64,000 nt of DNA from Papio anubis (lineage: Eukaryota; Chordata; Mammalia; Primates; Cercopithecidae), in the NCBI RefSeq assembly GCF_008728515.1, contig NC_044983.1, positions 131,063,139 through 131,127,138 of the forward strand, read 5' to 3'. Below the pieces are notes generated by a model that saw only the letters and a program-made list of their open reading frames with translations, made no database searches and was not told where the DNA came from. Both the position numbers and the translations under genes were made by a program. Of the stretch, positions 55,565 to 64,000 are shown piece after piece. The number at the start of each line of letters is the position of its first letter. The first letter of the stretch is position 1.

Positions 55565-55724
55565 CTGGTTATAATTTAATTGGGGTCATAAGAGGCATAT
55601 ACATGAAAGGGGAGTAAAGAACTTAGGATATGGGCACAAGTTCAGAGATCAGGGCCATGCTCTAGACGTTATAGGAGCTTGGAGGAGGGAGAGCTGAGAC
55701 AGGCTAAATCAGAAACATTTTTTA
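55565..55724 (-). repeat. L2 LINE, left part (split)
   Basis: taattggggtcataagaggc at the left and ttggaggagggagagctgag acaggc at the right are reverse L2. The L2 resumes after an L1 tail. Confidence 0.45.
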
Positions 55725-55945
55725 AAATTTATTTTTAAAATTAAGTTATTAAAATGTATTATTATACTTTAAGTTCTGGGGTACATGCGCACAACGTGCA
55801 GGTTTATTACATAGTTATACATGTGCCATGTTGGTTTGCTGCACTCATCAACCTGTCATTTACGTTAGGTATTTCTCCTAATGCTATCCCTTCCCCAGTC
55901 CCCCACCCCCCGACAGGCCCCAGTGTGTGATGTTCCCTTCCTGAT
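55725..55945 (-). mobile_element. L1PA LINE 3' tip, minus strand
   Basis: An AT-rich tail then tatactttaagttctggggt acatgcgcac and gtatttctcctaatgctatc ... cagtgtgtgatgttcccttc. Only about 190 bp of 3' UTR inserted. It splits an L2. Confidence 0.9.
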
Positions 55946-56095
55946 GGGGAAATTTTAAGGAACCCATGGAATTTCAGATTGACCCACCAGCAGGAGTAGG
56001 AGTGATTCAGGTAAGGGGAAGTGAAGAAGAATATTCCGGGTGGGAGGAACAGCCAGAACAAAGAATGGAGGCAGGACGTTCTCAGCAAGTTTTAA
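55946..56095 (-). repeat. L2 LINE, right part
   Basis: gggtgggaggaacagccaga acaaagaatggaggcaggac is the reverse L2 segment that normally reads agagggaacagcaagtgc aaaggccctgaggcagg. Confidence 0.55.
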
Positions 56096-56660
56096 AATCT
56101 TCCAGCCTAGACCACATCAGCCACACAGCTGGCAGACTGTAATGACTTGGGCCTGGCTTATTAAGCACATTTGAAAATTGGGTGAATTGCTTGATTTGGT
56201 AAAAAAATTACATGGTACATTTAATCAGGGCTCCTTTAAGGAACAAATGTCATTAAACACCACTTAATTAGCTGGCCCTGCAGCCTGACTGGGTGAAAAT
56301 TATATCCTTGACAAACTACAAAACATTTTTAAGGTCAAATATGGAGAATAAAAATATCACTGTATGTCCTCGGGTAATAGGTCCATAAAAGCTTGCTTCA
56401 TTTTCATTCATTGAAAAGATTCATTCTCGATTGCAGCTAATCAGAACTTGATAGGCTTTCTTTGGAGCAGACTCTTAAGACCCAGCGTGTGTTGGTTTTT
56501 ATGTTAAAGAAGTGAAAATAAAACAACCAGAAAAACAGGCACATGCACATTCAATAATACACTTGTTTATCAGCCTGCTGATTTGTTATGGGAATAAAAA
56601 TGGCTACTTGCTCTATTAACCCAGGATACAGTGGTATGTTATAGAGACCTGAGCTCTGGC
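56096..56660. promoter_or_regulatory. Candidate conserved noncoding block
   Basis: A 560-bp repeat-free island between repeat-dense flanks. It contains ccacttaattagctggccct (TAATTA at 56265), gcttattaagcacatttg, cattaaacaccac and cagctaatcagaac. These are homeodomain-type AT cores. The regulatory role is inference. Confidence 0.3.
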
Positions 56661-56734
56661 TATGCCCAGGACAGAGAAAGCAAATCAGGGAATATGAAGG
56701 AGCTAAAGTGGATGGGAGTCATTATTTACTTTAC

Positions 56735-56815
56735 TGCATTTTTCAAAAACTTCTAAGTGATGTATAATATCCAGAAAATTGCACATATCACAAGTATACA
56801 ACTTAATGTTTTTTT
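56735..56815 (-). mobile_element. Old L1 (L1M-type), left part of a nested copy
   Basis: cagaaaattgcacatatcac aagtatacaacttaatg is the reverse old L1 3' UTR (aaactgcacatatttaaagtgtacaatttgatg). The copy resumes at 57571. Confidence 0.6.
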
Positions 56816-56993
56816 AAAATTTATAAGGAAAAGAAACTTAATTGGCTCACTGTTCTGCAAGCTGTACAGGAAGCATGATGCTAGCATCTGCTTGGTTCTG
56901 GGGAGGCCTCAGAAAATGTACAATCATGGCAGAAGGCGAGGGGAGAACAAGCACATCGCGTGGCCAGAAGCAAGAGAGATGGGAGAAGTACTA
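56816..56993 (-). mobile_element. MST-type LTR, partial, inside an old L1
   Basis: ttgttctgcaagctgtacag-type sequence, aatgtacaatcatggcagaa ggcgagggg and ggccagaagcaagagagatg are reverse MST LTR. Its other half (the LTR 5' portion) is not found beyond the L1 at 56994-57570. Confidence 0.82.
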
Positions 56994-57570
56994 TACATTT
57001 TTTATTTTTATTTTTTATTTTATTTAGTTTTTTAATGTTCTGGGGTACATGTGCAGGATGTGCAGGTTTCTTACGTAGGTAAATGTGTGCTGTGGTAGTT
57101 TGCTGTACCTATCAACCTATCACCCAGGTATTAAGCCCAGCATGCTTTAGCTCTTTTCCCTAATGCTCTCTCCCCCCACTGCCCTCCCCTGACAGGCCCC
57201 GGTGTGTACTCTTCCCCTCCCTGTGTCCATGTGTTGCTGTTGTTCAGCTCCCACTTCTAAGTGAGAACATGCAGTGTTTGGTTTTCTGTTAGTGTGTTAG
57301 TTTGCTAAGGATAATGGCCTCCAGCTTCATCCATGTCGCTGCAAAGAATGTGATCTCATTCCTTTTTATGGCTGCATAGTATTCCATGGTGTATATGTAC
57401 CACATTTTGTCTTTTCAGTCTATCATTGATGGGCATTTGGGTTGATTCCATGTCTTTGCTATTGTGAATAGTGCTACAACGAACATAGGTGTGCATGTAT
57501 CTTTATAATAGAATTATTTATATTCCTTTGGGTATTTACCTAGTAATGGGATTGCTGGGTCAATGGAATT
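56994..57570 (-). mobile_element. Primate-age L1 3' end, minus strand
   Basis: A TTTTA-rich tail, then gttctggggtacatgtgcag and an L1 3' end to gggattgctgggtcaatgga. It includes the end of ORF2 from about 57245 (stop) to 57570, in decayed form. Confidence 0.92.
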
Positions 57571-58060
57571 TTTAGAACTGAAATCACCCTTGCAACCAGC
57601 ACCACCAGATCAAGAAAGAAAGCATTATTATTATTAGGGGGTCCAGAAGCCCCCTGATGCTTTCTTCGTGTCATTCCCTCTCTCCCCACCCTAAGCAATA
57701 CCTATGGTAATTTTTATCCTGATTTCTCTCAGGACTGACTGATTTCCCCTGCTTCTGTACTCTATGTGAATGGCATCATACAGCATGCATTCTTTTCTGC
57801 CTGGCTTCTTCCTCTCAACATAGTTTGTGAGAGTCATCCATGTCACTGAGCTTGCTTGTTCTTTGTTTCTTCTTATTTCTATACAGTGGTCCATTGAGTG
57901 ACTAGGCCACAACTTCTTTACATATTTTTTGGTTCATGCATATTTTTGGCAGGTTTTTTTTGGTAGCTGTTATGAATAGTGCTTCTCCGAACATACCATT
58001 TATCAAGTATATTTGTGTATAGGGGTCCATGTAGGGAAAAGATTCCTGTGATGTAACATA
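57571..58060 (-). mobile_element. Old L1 (L1M-type), right part of the nested copy
   Basis: tcacccttgcaaccagcacc, ctgcttctgtactctatgtg aatggcatcataca, agagtcatccatgtcactga and tacagtggtccattgagtga follow the reverse old L1 3' region, continuing 56735-56815. Confidence 0.75.
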
Positions 58061-58134
58061 TGCACATGTTTAGCATGAGTGTATTTGACTCTATTGCCTT
58101 ATGAAATACATATGTAAAATGCATTAATATGGTG

Positions 58135-58268
58135 ATAATATATTACATATAATATGTACATTTATGTGTACATGTATGATATGTATGTATGTACATATAT
58201 GAGTATAATATATGATATGTTCATATATGTATATATAAAAGCACATCCATACACACACACACATATAT
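58135..58268. repeat. AT/GT-rich low-complexity tract
   Basis: Irregular ATAT, GTAT, TATG and finally (CA)n words. It produces Tyr/Ile/Cys-rich artefact frames on both strands. Confidence 0.85.
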
Positions 58269-58269
58269 A

Positions 58270-58609
58270 CAGTCATGCACTGCATAATGATGTTTTGGTC
58301 AACAATGGACCACATATACGACTGTGGTCCCTTACGATTATAATACTGTATTTTTACTGTATTTTCTATGTTTAGCTATACTTAAATACACAAACACAAT
58401 TGCCCACAGTATTCAGTAACATGCTGTACAAGTTTGTAATCTAGGGGCAATAGGCTATACCAAAGAGCCCAGGTATGTAGTCGGCTGTACTATCTAGATG
58501 TGTGTAAGTCGCCCTGTAATGTTCACATAGTGACAAAATTGCCTAACAATAACACTGTGGGAATAACATTTCTCAGAATGTGTTCCCAGTGTTCAGTGAT
58601 TAATGACTG
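58270..58609. mobile_element. Palindromic Tigger-like DNA transposon
   Basis: Left end cagtcatgcactgcataatg; right end cagtgattaatgactg, whose reverse complement starts cagtcatt. The termini and the interior (actgtatttttactgtattt, aggcaataggctatac-type) fit a nonautonomous Tc1/mariner-type element. A TA dinucleotide precedes it; the right TA has mutated to TG. Confidence 0.78.
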
Positions 58610-58644
58610 TGTGTATATATCAACACAGATACAGACACATGTGT

Positions 58645-58667
58645 ACACACACACACGCACACACACA
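58645..58667. repeat. (CA)n microsatellite
   Basis: About 11 CA units with one CG interruption, lying exactly between two DNA transposons. Confidence 0.93.
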
Positions 58668-58993
58668 CAGTTAGCATTCCGTGTCTATTGGCTCCACATT
58701 CATAAATTCAACCAACCTCAGATTGAAAATATTTGGTGAAAAAAATTTCACAAACTTCCAAAAAGCAAAACTTGGCCAAGTACTACATTGAATGCGTGCA
58801 ACTGAAGTGTTGTGTAGCCGTTGTATTAGATCATATAAATGATCTAGAAATAATTTAAAGTACGTGGGAGGATGTGCATAGGCTACTTGCAGATATTATG
58901 TCATTTTATATAAGGGACTTGAGCAACTTTGGATTTTGGTATCTGAGGGTGTCCTGAAACCAATCCCCCATGGATGCCAAGGAGAAGGGGTGT
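58668..58993 (+). mobile_element. Tigger-like nonautonomous DNA transposon
   Basis: aaattcaaccaacctcagat tgaaaatattt, cttccaaaaagcaaaacttg, gtacgtgggaggatgtgcat aggc, atataagggacttgagcaac and aaccaatcccccatggatgc match a common mammalian element of this class. Both ends are decayed. Confidence 0.8.
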
Positions 58994-59122
58994 ATGTGCG
59001 TGTGTTTGTCCTGTCTGTTCCTTTTGATCAGCAGCTCTTGGGGTGCAGGTTGGCTTGTTTTATACTAGGGACAAGTATGAAGAATCCCTGCTTGGCACAG
59101 GGATTTTTGTTTTCCACAGGTC

Positions 59123-59207
59123 TCCTTCCTTTTCCTCCTCCTCCCCCTCCTCTTCCTCCTCCTCCCTTTCCCCCTCCCCCCGCTCCTCCTCCTCCTCGTT
59201 CTTCTTC
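59123..59207. repeat. (TCC)n-rich polypyrimidine tract
   Basis: About 85 bases of TCC/CTC/CCC with two G. It sits where the downstream minus-strand Alu should have its T-run, so it appears to have grown out of the Alu tail. It yields a Pro/Ser-rich or Glu-rich artefact frame. Confidence 0.93.
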
Positions 59208-59486
59208 GGAATTTCACTCTTTGTTGCCCAGGCTGGTGTGCAGTGGTGTGATGTCAGCTCACTGCAACCTTCGCCTCCTGGGTTCAAGCAATTATGCCAT
59301 CACAGCCTCCCAAGTAGCCAGGATTACAGGCACCCACCACCACGCCCAGCTAATTTTTGTATTTTTAGTGGAGATAGGGTTTCGCCAATTTGGCCAGACT
59401 TGTCTCGAACTCCTGAACTCAGGTGATCCACCCGCCTCGACCTCCCAAAGTGCTGGGATTACAAGTGTGAGCCACCGCACCCGGCC
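59208..59486 (-). mobile_element. Alu SINE, minus strand
   Basis: gaatttcactctttgttgcc through gtgagccaccgcacccggcc. The 5' end is complete; the A-tail is replaced by the polypyrimidine tract. The 195-codon ORF (58936-59523) is a fusion of transposon, pyrimidine tract and Alu frames and not a gene. Confidence 0.94.
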
Positions 59487-60026
59487 GGGCCTTCTTATTA
59501 AAGACAATGTCTACTTAACTTAGATTGGGATTCTGACATGATATCCCCCCGACAGAGAAAACGTTCTAATTGCAATCAGCAAAATCAAGCCATAATTAAG
59601 TGCTCACAAATTGTTATGTTAGTAGAAGAAACATTTTTTATCTCTTCTGGTCATTGCCTCCCTATCTTGAACCTTCTACTCATTGGGCATTTTCTTATGT
59701 TTCACTTGATTTTTAAAGTGTTGAGTAAATGCATTCTAGTATACATTTAAGACAAACTCTAATCCAAATGATGCAAACTAGAAAACATAATTTAAGCACA
59801 GTTTCTTTTTAAAAAATCTACATTTCAAGTGATTTGCTTGTGCATTTGATTCACCTGTCCTGTAATAAAGTGGGGAAAACAGGACTTACATGGCAAGGTT
59901 GCTGTGTGAGTTTGATCACAAGATGTCTGCATAGAGATGGGCTTGGGGATGCCACGGAATAGTTTCCAACTATTCTAGCACTTTTGAGGGCAATCTCTTT
60001 CACCATCAGAGCTGGCATTAAAAAAA
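59487..60026. other. Mostly unassigned; weak MIR-like segment
   Basis: The part at 59840-59915 (ctgtaataaagtggggaaaa, atggcaaggttgctgtgtga) resembles a MIR 3' half. Nothing else is recognised. Confidence 0.35.
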
Positions 60027-60140
60027 TAATTTTAACTTAATTGAAAGCTCTAGAGTACATGTGCAGAAGGTGCAGGTTTGTTGCATAGGAAAATGTGTGT
60101 CATGGTGGTTTGCTGAACCTGTCAACCCATCACCTAAGTA
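60027..60140 (-). mobile_element. L1 3' tip, minus strand
   Basis: aaagctctagagtacatgtg cagaaggtgcaggtttgttg and gtcatggtggtttgctgaac ctgtcaacccatcacc are an L1 3' UTR tip of about 100 bp. Confidence 0.88.
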
Positions 60141-60260
60141 AAGCACTGGCTCTGTATCACTGGATAGGTCAGTGCCTTCCCTGGGCCTTTGATTTCTTAT
60201 CTACAAAATGGGGGTTTAGATGAAATTATTTCTAGCTTTACATTATTCCTCAAATTTGGG
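60141..60260 (+). repeat. MIR SINE fragment
   Basis: ctggctctgtatcactggat aggtcagtgcc, then cctttgatttcttatctaca aaatggggg is MIR. Confidence 0.55.
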
Positions 60261-60344
60261 AATAATTTTAATAAGAATTAGGGGGTGAGATAGATGACAG
60301 ATGTGGTCAATTGCATAATTCTTCCTGATTTTTAACGCCTTCCT

Positions 60345-60685
60345 GTGTGCTTGTCTTAAGATCTAGCACTTCCATCCTCTGGGGGGTGGAGAGTATTATC
60401 TTACTGTGTCTCTGTTGGATATGGTCTTGTGGTTTGCCTCAGCCTTTGACCTGTGAGATGTAGGTGGAAGCAACAAAGTGACACTTCCAAGTCCAGACCA
60501 TAAGAAGCATTGTGTGTTTCCATTTGTGCTTCCAACCATTCCCATGAGAAGAGCATGCTCTTGGATATAGCTGCTACTCTTCAGTCTTGGACCCCAGAAT
60601 GAACGTGTGGATCTCCAGCCTCCCGACTAACCTGTGGACCTGAGAACAAGAGCTCCCTGTTGCACTGCTGACTGATACACACAGT
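60345..60685 (+). repeat. Ancient LTR-like repeat
   Basis: gatatggtcttgtggtttgc, agtgacacttccaagtccag, atagctgctactcttcagtc ttggaccccagaatgaa resemble an old mammal-wide LTR-like family (gatagaggctgctcc...gcctgggtccc). Name not asserted. Confidence 0.4.
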
Positions 60686-60692
60686 GCCAGCA

Positions 60693-60813
60693 CAGCTGGC
60701 CCTCCATACACATGGGTTTCAAATACTGTGTTTTCAATCCAAGTTTGGTTGAAAAAAATCTGTGCATAAGTGGACCCTCATGGTTCAAACCCTTGTTGTC
60801 CAAGGGTCAACTG
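60693..60813. mobile_element. Short Tigger-like palindromic MITE
   Basis: Left end cagctggccctcc; right end reads in reverse complement cagttgacccttg, so the two ends form an inverted repeat with few mismatches. The right flank is TA. The interior holds ataagtggaccctcatggtt caaaccc, typical of this element. Confidence 0.8.
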
Positions 60814-60944
60814 TATATTATTTTGTCAGTAAAAGAAACAATGACTAAACAGATCCTTGCCTTGAGTGTCCACTCTTAGTAAGATAAGGAGGATGAGATA
60901 ATTGTCAAAGAGTAGAAACCTGTCACAGGTAATGCTAAATATTG

Positions 60945-60987
60945 TTAGCTTTCTGTATAAAACTCCTCCTGAACTGTTTACTTACAT
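60945..60987 (-). repeat. MIR SINE, left part (split by Alu)
   Basis: Only about 40 bases of a reverse MIR 3' end (ttacttacattatttcactt) are left of the Alu. The bulk is at 61308-61465. Confidence 0.35.
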
Positions 60988-60998
60988 TATTTCACTTA

Positions 60999-61296
60999 TT
61001 TTTTTTGTTTGCTTGTTTTTTTGTTTGTTTTGAGACACAGTCTCTTTCTGTCACCACGCCGGAGTGCAGTGGCGCAATCTCGGCTCATTGCAATCTCTAC
61101 CTCCTGGGTTCAAGCAATTCCCCTGCCTCTGCCTCCCTAGTAGCTGGGACTACAGGCCCAGCAAAGTTTTTGTATTTTAGCAGAGATGGGGTTTCACCAT
61201 GTTGGCCAGGATGGTCTTGATCTCTTGACCTCATGATCTGCCCACCTCGGCCTCCCAAAGTGCTGGGATTACAGATGTGAGCCACCGCGCCCAGCC
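60999..61296 (-). mobile_element. Alu SINE, minus strand
   Basis: T/TTTG tail, gagacacagtctctttctgt, ending gtgagccaccgcgcccagcc. A perfect 11-bp target duplication, tatttcactta, flanks it at 60988-60998 and 61297-61307. A 20-odd base internal deletion follows ggactacaggcccagc. Confidence 0.96.
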
Positions 61297-61307
61297 TATT
61301 TCACTTA

Positions 61308-61465
61308 CATTCTTTATAACAGTCGTATAAGTAAGTATGATCATTGTGATTTTATGGAAGACAAAACTAGTGCTCAAGGAAGTTAAGAGGCTTGCCCAAG
61401 TATGTAATTTACAAGTTGAGAGGATTGGGCGTAATCCCAAATCAGCTCTTAACCACTCTGTTCTC
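61308..61465 (-). repeat. MIR SINE, right part
   Basis: aaactagtgctcaaggaagt taagaggcttgcccaag and gtaatcccaaatcagctctt aaccactctg form a good reverse MIR. Confidence 0.7.
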
Positions 61466-61700
61466 CCACCTTTCAAAACTGGGGATGTTAAGTGTGAGTG
61501 GTCGGGGGCAGCGCAATGTGTCCTCATCAAAATCATGTGTGTAAGCATACGTCATATAGGAGGTGACAGAAGTGGGACATGGTTACAGAATTCAGAGTAT
61601 GAGGGAAAGGTTTGGATCACACTCTTCAACCATGGTGTGGCAAGCCTTTGGTGTCCACTGAATATCCATGTGCTCCTTTATATCTACTTGCCATCCTTAT

Positions 61701-62036
61701 TTTATTTTATTTTATTTTATTTTATTTTATTTTATTTTATTTTATTTTTTTAGACGGAGTTTCACTCTTGTTGCCCAGGCTGGAGTGCAATGGCAGGAGC
61801 TCGACTCACCACAACCTCTGCCTCCTGGGTTCAAGCAATTCTCCTGCCTCAGCCTCCTGAGTAGTTGGGATTACAGGCATGTGCCACCACACCTGGCTAT
61901 TATTTTTTTGTATTTTTAGTAGAGATGGGGTTTCTCCATGTTGGTCAGGTTGGTCTCGGACTCCCGACCTCAGGTGATCCGCCCACCTTGGCCTCCCAAA
62001 GTGCTCGGATTACAGGTGTGAGCCACCACTCCTGGC
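61701..62036 (-). mobile_element. Alu SINE with (TTTTA)n tail, minus strand
   Basis: About ten TTTTA units, then gacggagtttcactcttgtt, ending gtgagccaccactcctggcc. A perfect 10-bp target duplication, ccatccttat, lies at 61691-61700 and 62037-62046. AluS-like. Overlapping ORFs of 70-138 codons are artefacts of this insertion. Confidence 0.96.
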
Positions 62037-62114
62037 CCATCCTTATGGTTATGGAGGGGAAATACAACTGGGTCCTGGCTGGTGCAATGTAGACAAGCAA
62101 CTTCAAAGCTTAGC

Positions 62115-62370
62115 CCTTGAAAATGCCCTGCAGAATCCTGCACCCTTCCTTTCCTCTCTGCAATCTACTTGGATGCCATGTGTTCTACGTGGTGAAAGCC
62201 AACAGAAGCCACTCATGACCCTGAGTCATCACTTAGAGTAATGTCACCAAGAGTTAGTTTACCCTCAGAGGACTGTGACATGAGCAAGAGACAAGCTTTC
62301 GCTGTGTCAGCCCACTGAGATTTGGGAATATATGTGTTGCTCCAGCATAACTCATTCTATCCTAAATGTG
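62115..62370 (+). repeat. Ancient LTR-like repeat, 3' half
   Basis: ggactgtgacatgagcaaga gacaagctttcgctgtgtca gcccactgagattt-type order and gctccagcataactcattct atcc follow the same old family suspected at 2800. Confidence 0.45.
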
Positions 62371-63229
62371 CCAAGCAATGTGTCCAGGACATAGCAGATG
62401 TACATCAAATGCAAAAATAAAATAGTAAGAGATGGATGCATGAAAGAAAGAAAGGAAGAGTGATGCGAATGTATTTGAGAAAATGTCTGGAGTTATTTAT
62501 GATGGGAGATGGGAGTCCACGTTGTTTTCTTGCCAGAATAAAAAGCACGTCCCATAGAACCTTGTGCTTTCTCCTCTGACTAACACATCTGTACATCCAG
62601 CAGGAACTGCTGTTTTAGTGGACGACAGATGTCAAGGCCCTGGCATGTTTGATTGTCAACTGCTGACTCTGAAGAAAAAGCTTATTAGCTTCAGGAGCTC
62701 ATAGCTAACCCTCATCCAGTGGGAGCTGCCTCTAGACATCACTGTATTTTATGGCTTTAATCTGAAACATTTACATCCTTTGGGGGACTATGTCAGGAGA
62801 ACTTTTAATGAAAAAGCATTTCATTTGAAAAGTTTTTTTTTCTTTAAATCCTTTCCTTTCCTTTTTTTTTTTTTTTTTGCCTCTCATCCTGGAGAGGCAC
62901 AGTACAGAATGTTTATAATTCATTTCCCTCACACCTCTTGTTTCCTGAACATTTATTGAGGAACCTTTGAGGAGAGTTCTTTTTTTCTTGGTTAATTGTC
63001 TGCTAGGAATGCTAACAGGATCTGGAATTTAAGTAGGCTTGGTCGTGGGAGTGGCAGGTGTAGGCAGAGACTTAGGCTGTGTAATCCAAGGGTGCTCTGT
63101 ATAGGGCCTGGGCCCGAGGTACCTCCTTTGGAAAAATAAAGTATCGGAGAATCTGCACTCAGAAAGTTCTACTCTGAAGAGTTAGAGGCAGAGGCTACTG
63201 ATTTCTAGGCAAATGTGAATACAGTAAAC
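62371..63229. other. Unassigned; T-run at 62855-62879
   Basis: Nothing recognised as gene or repeat family. A run of T with preceding CCTTT words lies at 62845-62879; it is not followed by Alu or L1 sequence. A short GAAA/GGAA stretch lies at 62443-62459. Confidence 0.35.
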
Positions 63230-63450
63230 AAGCATAGATTCTCTGTGATCTTGGCATATAGGTTTATAAGGATGCAATGTGTAGAGCTTTTTATGTCTTT
63301 AAATCCTGCCATGACATGACCTCACATAATGTGGAAAATAAACCTGTGTTAGGGCTCATTATCCTCATTTTATGGATGTGATTGAGGTGGGGCTCATTAT
63401 CCTCATTTTATGGATGTGACTGAGGTGTGAATTATCATGTTCTGTCTGAA
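63230..63450 (-). repeat. MIR-like fragment with a 38-bp tandem duplication
   Basis: tttaaatcctgccatgacat and cattatcctcattttatgga tgtga resemble reverse MIR. The unit starting gggctcattatcctc is present twice, at 63352-63389 and 63390-63427, with one substitution between copies. Confidence 0.6.
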
Positions 63451-63537
63451 TGAGGGTCTTTAGCTTGTTCTAAACAGGGTTGTCCAAGGATGGTTCAGAG
63501 GCTTTCCTTTTTAAAACACCACCATAAACAAATACCA

Positions 63538-63808
63538 TAGGCACCATGTCCACCACCACCACCCCCACCACCACCACCATCATCTCTATCACTAAACAGT
63601 CACTGTCACCACTGCAACCAATACTACTATTACCTTCATCACAACCACTACCACCAATACTACTACTACCACCACTACAGCCAACACTACCATCATCTCT
63701 ATTTCTCACACTACTGGTACTATGACTACCACCGTGCTCTCACCATCACGACCCCACCAACATCATCATTACCTCTGTCACCACCAATGCCACCACCACT
63801 AGCATTTC
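63538..63808. repeat. (CAY)n-rich trinucleotide tract
   Basis: A 270-bp interrupted series of CAC, CAT, ACT and ACC triplets. One long period is suggested (about 60-66 bp between similar ctaccaccaatactacta-type words) but is irregular. The minus-strand Gly/Ser/Val-rich 79-codon frame is its artefact. Confidence 0.88.
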
Positions 63809-63849
63809 CACCAAACTAGGTGCTTAGAGTTCTGTTATCTCTCTCTCTC

Positions 63850-64000
63850 TTTTTTATTTCGGGGTGGGGGTAGGGGAGTGCAAGGACAGAGTCTCGCTCT
63901 GTTGTCCAGGCTGGAGTGTGGTGGTGTGATCTCTGCTCACTGCAACCTCTGCCTTCCAGGTTCAAGCAATTCTCCTGCCTCACCCTCCCAAGTAGCTGGG
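63850..64000 (-). mobile_element. Alu SINE, partial (runs off the window)
   Basis: gacagagtctcgctctgttg tccaggctgg begins a minus-strand Alu that continues beyond base 64000. Its tail region is an irregular G-rich stretch (cggggtgggggtaggggag) in place of T. Confidence 0.93.

Noticed and set aside
58936..59523. Longest open frame in the window (195 codons, plus strand), Pro-rich in the middle
   Set aside because: It is a concatenation of transposon end, a TCC tract (giving the Pro/Ser run) and Alu sequence in frame; no native start context or domain.
62855..62879. T-run as the tail of a minus-strand retroelement
   Set aside because: The sequence that follows (gcctctcatcctggagagg) is neither Alu nor L1.
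1..64000. Search for snRNA, 7SK, Y RNA, 5S or processed gene copies
   Set aside because: None of the recognisable diagnostic words of these genes was seen; only Alu (7SL-derived) and MIR (tRNA-derived) SINEs are present.

Overview
This is primate nuclear genomic DNA: an intergenic or deep-intronic stretch with no protein-coding exon, structural RNA gene, pseudogene of a cellular gene or CpG island that I can support. Primate origin follows from the roughly 14 Alu elements (including two young AluY copies), a primate-type LINE-1 (L1PA) fragment of about 1.5 kb, and several THE1/MST LTRs of the MaLR group. One young AluY (about 30.6-30.9 kb) carries substitutions that I associate with Old World monkey AluY lineages. 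I therefore call the source a catarrhine primate, human or Old World monkey, and do not assert the species.

Layout. 0-10 kb: old MIR and L2 fragments, one Alu with a clear target-site duplication, a hAT-type DNA transposon with a perfect 8-bp target duplication, an AluY with a perfect 15-bp duplication, and an old L1 tail. 10-25 kb: MER5-like hAT relics, a pyrimidine tract with a 30-bp repeat, an L2 split by an MST LTR, a repeat-poor stretch at 17.4-19.1 kb with a cluster of homeodomain-type TAATTA motifs, an MST LTR split by an Alu, a MER20, and an LTR inside another LTR. 25-40 kb: a long L2 relic, a GT/GA microsatellite, an L1 tail, a CpG-containing unassigned block at 28.9-29.3 kb, an AluY beside an older Alu inside a MIR, and four MaLR LTRs of alternating orientation at 31.4-37.1 kb, two of them with perfect 5-bp target duplications. 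40-56 kb: L2 and MIR relics, the L1PA fragment (43.4-44.9 kb) with a frame-broken ORF2 remnant, several Alus, and an MLT1A LTR. 56-64 kb: a three-layer nest (old L1, MST LTR, younger L1), two palindromic Tigger-like DNA transposons close together plus a third short one, four Alus, a MIR with an internal 38-bp duplication, and a 270-bp trinucleotide-rich tract running to a partial Alu at the window edge.

No genes act together here. The window records successive insertions: L2/MIR and old L1 first, then hAT/Tigger and MLT1, then MST/THE1, then Alu and L1PA. The possible functional content is a few repeat-free, AT-motif-rich blocks (18.4-18.9, 29.9-30.25, 34.0-34.4 and 56.1-56.7 kb) that look like candidate conserved noncoding elements. 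Sequence alone cannot prove that, and repeat family names were assigned from memory of consensus sequences, not by a search.
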